DNA of 15,102 nucleotides from OLB16 sp964481775 (GTDB taxonomy: Bacteria; Hinthialibacterota; Hinthialibacteria; OLB16), in the NCBI GenBank assembly GCA_964481775.1, contig CAYZUX010000149.1, positions 1 to 15,102 on the forward strand. Direction: 5' to 3'. Under the pieces are notes generated by a model, which did not search any database, was not told the DNA's origin, and saw nothing but the letters and a program-made list of their open reading frames with translations. This document shows positions 14,117 through 15,102 of this stretch, piece after piece (the first letter of the stretch is position 1; the number at the start of each line of letters is the position of its first letter). Made by a program: the position numbers and the translations under genes.

Positions 14117-15102
14117 ATGAGGCTTTGCTTCCATTCCGTTGTCCTGTTTGTGCTGAGCATTGCTGCTTTCTCACCGTCACCGCAAGCCGGTTCCCCGGGA
14201 TTTTTCAATATCCGAGACTTTGGTGCTGCCGGAGATGGGCAGACTTATGACACGGCGGCGATTCAGAAAGCTATCGACACATGTGCGTCACAAGGAGGTG
14301 GGACTGTTCATTTCCCGATGGGACGTTACCTCTCGGGGATGATCCATCTGAAGAGTCATGTCACCCTGGACTTGTCCTCCTCGGCGGTGCTTTTGGGCAG
14401 CACACGCCTGGAGGATTACCCGCTCACTTTGTGTGAATTCGCCTCTTACACGGACAGTTATTGTGGAAGGGCCTTAATCTGGGGAGAGAACCTGGAGAAT
14501 GTGGGAATCACCGGCGCGGGAACCATTGATGGCCAGGGTGCGGCATTCAAAGACAACCGTCCCACTGAAGCGGAAGCAGCGGAAATCGCACGCTCCTGGG
14601 AAAATACTGGCCGCTACCGTCCGCGCGGAGTTTACATCAATCGGCCTTACATCATCCGTCTCATCAGTTGTTACAATGTGCGTATCGAGGGGATTACACT
14701 GTTGAATTCGCCGATGTGGATGCAGCATTATCTGAACTGTGACTTTGTCCGTGTGCATGGGATCACGGTTTACAACCATTGCAGTCACAACAATGACATG
14801 ATCGATATCGACTGTTGCCGGGATGTGATTGTGTCCGATTGCTTCGGGGATTCCGATGATGACGCCCTGACACTCAAGAGCAATGCGGGATTACCGACCG
14901 AGAATGTCACGATCACGAATTGCGTACTCAGTTCCCATTGCAATGCCATCAAAATGGGAACCGAATCGAGTGGCGGATTTAAAAACATCACCATTTCCAA
15001 CTGTGTGATCCGTCTCTCCCGTGACAGGGAGGCCATGGCGGGAGAGGACAATGGTCTGGCTGGAATCGCCCTGGAGATTGTCGATGGAGGAACCCTGGAT
15101 GG
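14117..15102 (+). CDS. Secreted GH28-type (pectin lyase-fold) glycoside hydrolase, C terminus beyond window
   Basis: The frame is open from ATG 14117 to the right edge (328 codons), so the C terminus is missing. Residues 1-24 form a signal peptide (cleavage near PQA|GS). The mature start, FNIRDFGAAGDGQTYDTAAIQ (30-50), is the pectate-lyase-superfamily opening. Right-handed beta-helix coils follow, with ITGAGTIDGQG (131-141) and strands such as NVRIEGITLLNSP. Catalytic-region matches to GH28 are NNDMIDID (225-232, for NTDG.D) and DSDDDALTLKS (245-255, for GDDC..I). The GHG motif is not present; CNAIKMGTES (275-284) aligns there. Polygalacturonase or rhamnogalacturonan-type hydrolase activity outside the cytoplasm is likely. 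AGAGG lies about 7 nt before the start, 33 nt after the KARI-like gene. Confidence 0.87.
   Translation, partial: MRLCFHSVVLFVLSIAAFSPSPQAGSPGFFNIRDFGAAGDGQTYDTAAIQKAIDTCASQGGGTVHFPMGRYLSGMIHLKSHVTLDLSSSAVLLGSTRLEDYPLTLCEFASYTDSYCGRALIWGENLENVGITGAGTIDGQGAAFKDNRPTEAEAAEIARSWENTGRYRPRGVYINRPYIIRLISCYNVRIEGITLLNSPMWMQHYLNCDFVRVHGITVYNHCSHNNDMIDIDCCRDVIVSDCFGDSDDDALTLKSNAGLPTENVTITNCVLSSHCNAIKMGTESSGGFKNITISNCVIRLSRDREAMAGEDNGLAGIALEIVDGGTLD

Overview
The window reads as chromosomal DNA of a Gram-negative, polysaccharide-degrading bacterium with rod-shape machinery. GC content looks to be in the mid-50s percent by eye. Secreted glycoside hydrolases, a secreted PQQ-type beta-propeller with a WPQFRGPG-like start, and a full mreBCD-PBP2 set together suggest the PVC superphylum (Verrucomicrobiota, Lentisphaerota or relatives) or a similar lineage such as Hydrogenedentota or Sumerlaeota. 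That placement is inference. No rRNA, tRNA, CRISPR array, transposase, integrase or phage gene is visible.

Layout. 1-1934 (minus) is the 5' part of a large secreted multidomain glycoside hydrolase, cut by the left edge. It is divergent from a secreted PQQ-like beta-propeller protein (2103-3422, plus). That gene converges on a five-gene cell-shape operon on the minus strand, and a perfect hairpin lies between the two ends. The operon reads from 8364 down to 3461: a small membrane protein with a SHOCT-like segment, mreB, mreC, mreD and mrdA (PBP2). Genes overlap by 4 nt (ATGA) at two junctions and are 4 nt apart at a third. The mreB-mreC gap holds a 27-bp perfect inverted repeat.

A secreted FmdE-family protein (8524-9090, plus) is divergent from the shape operon. 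A perfect 11-bp palindrome lies in its promoter region. It converges on a DPM1/GtrB-like membrane glycosyltransferase (9145-10089, minus). From 10282 onward everything is on the plus strand: a MerR-type regulator, endonuclease III (nth), an exported or anchored MsrB, a TspO/MBR membrane protein coupled by ATGA to a peroxiredoxin-like protein, an atypical ketol-acid reductoisomerase homologue, and a secreted GH28-type beta-helix enzyme cut by the right edge.

How the genes fit together. The mre block is a cell-elongation module: MreB filaments, the MreC/MreD membrane link and the PBP2 transpeptidase. The 10.3-13.0 kb block gathers DNA base-excision repair, methionine-sulfoxide repair, TspO and a thiol peroxidase-like protein, which suggests an oxidative-damage theme. 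The two edges carry carbohydrate-active enzymes. I see no clearly new multi-gene system. The best leads are the KARI homologue lacking a usual catalytic histidine, the secreted FmdE protein with its palindromic upstream site, the small membrane gene heading the mre operon, and the large GC-rich inverted repeats.
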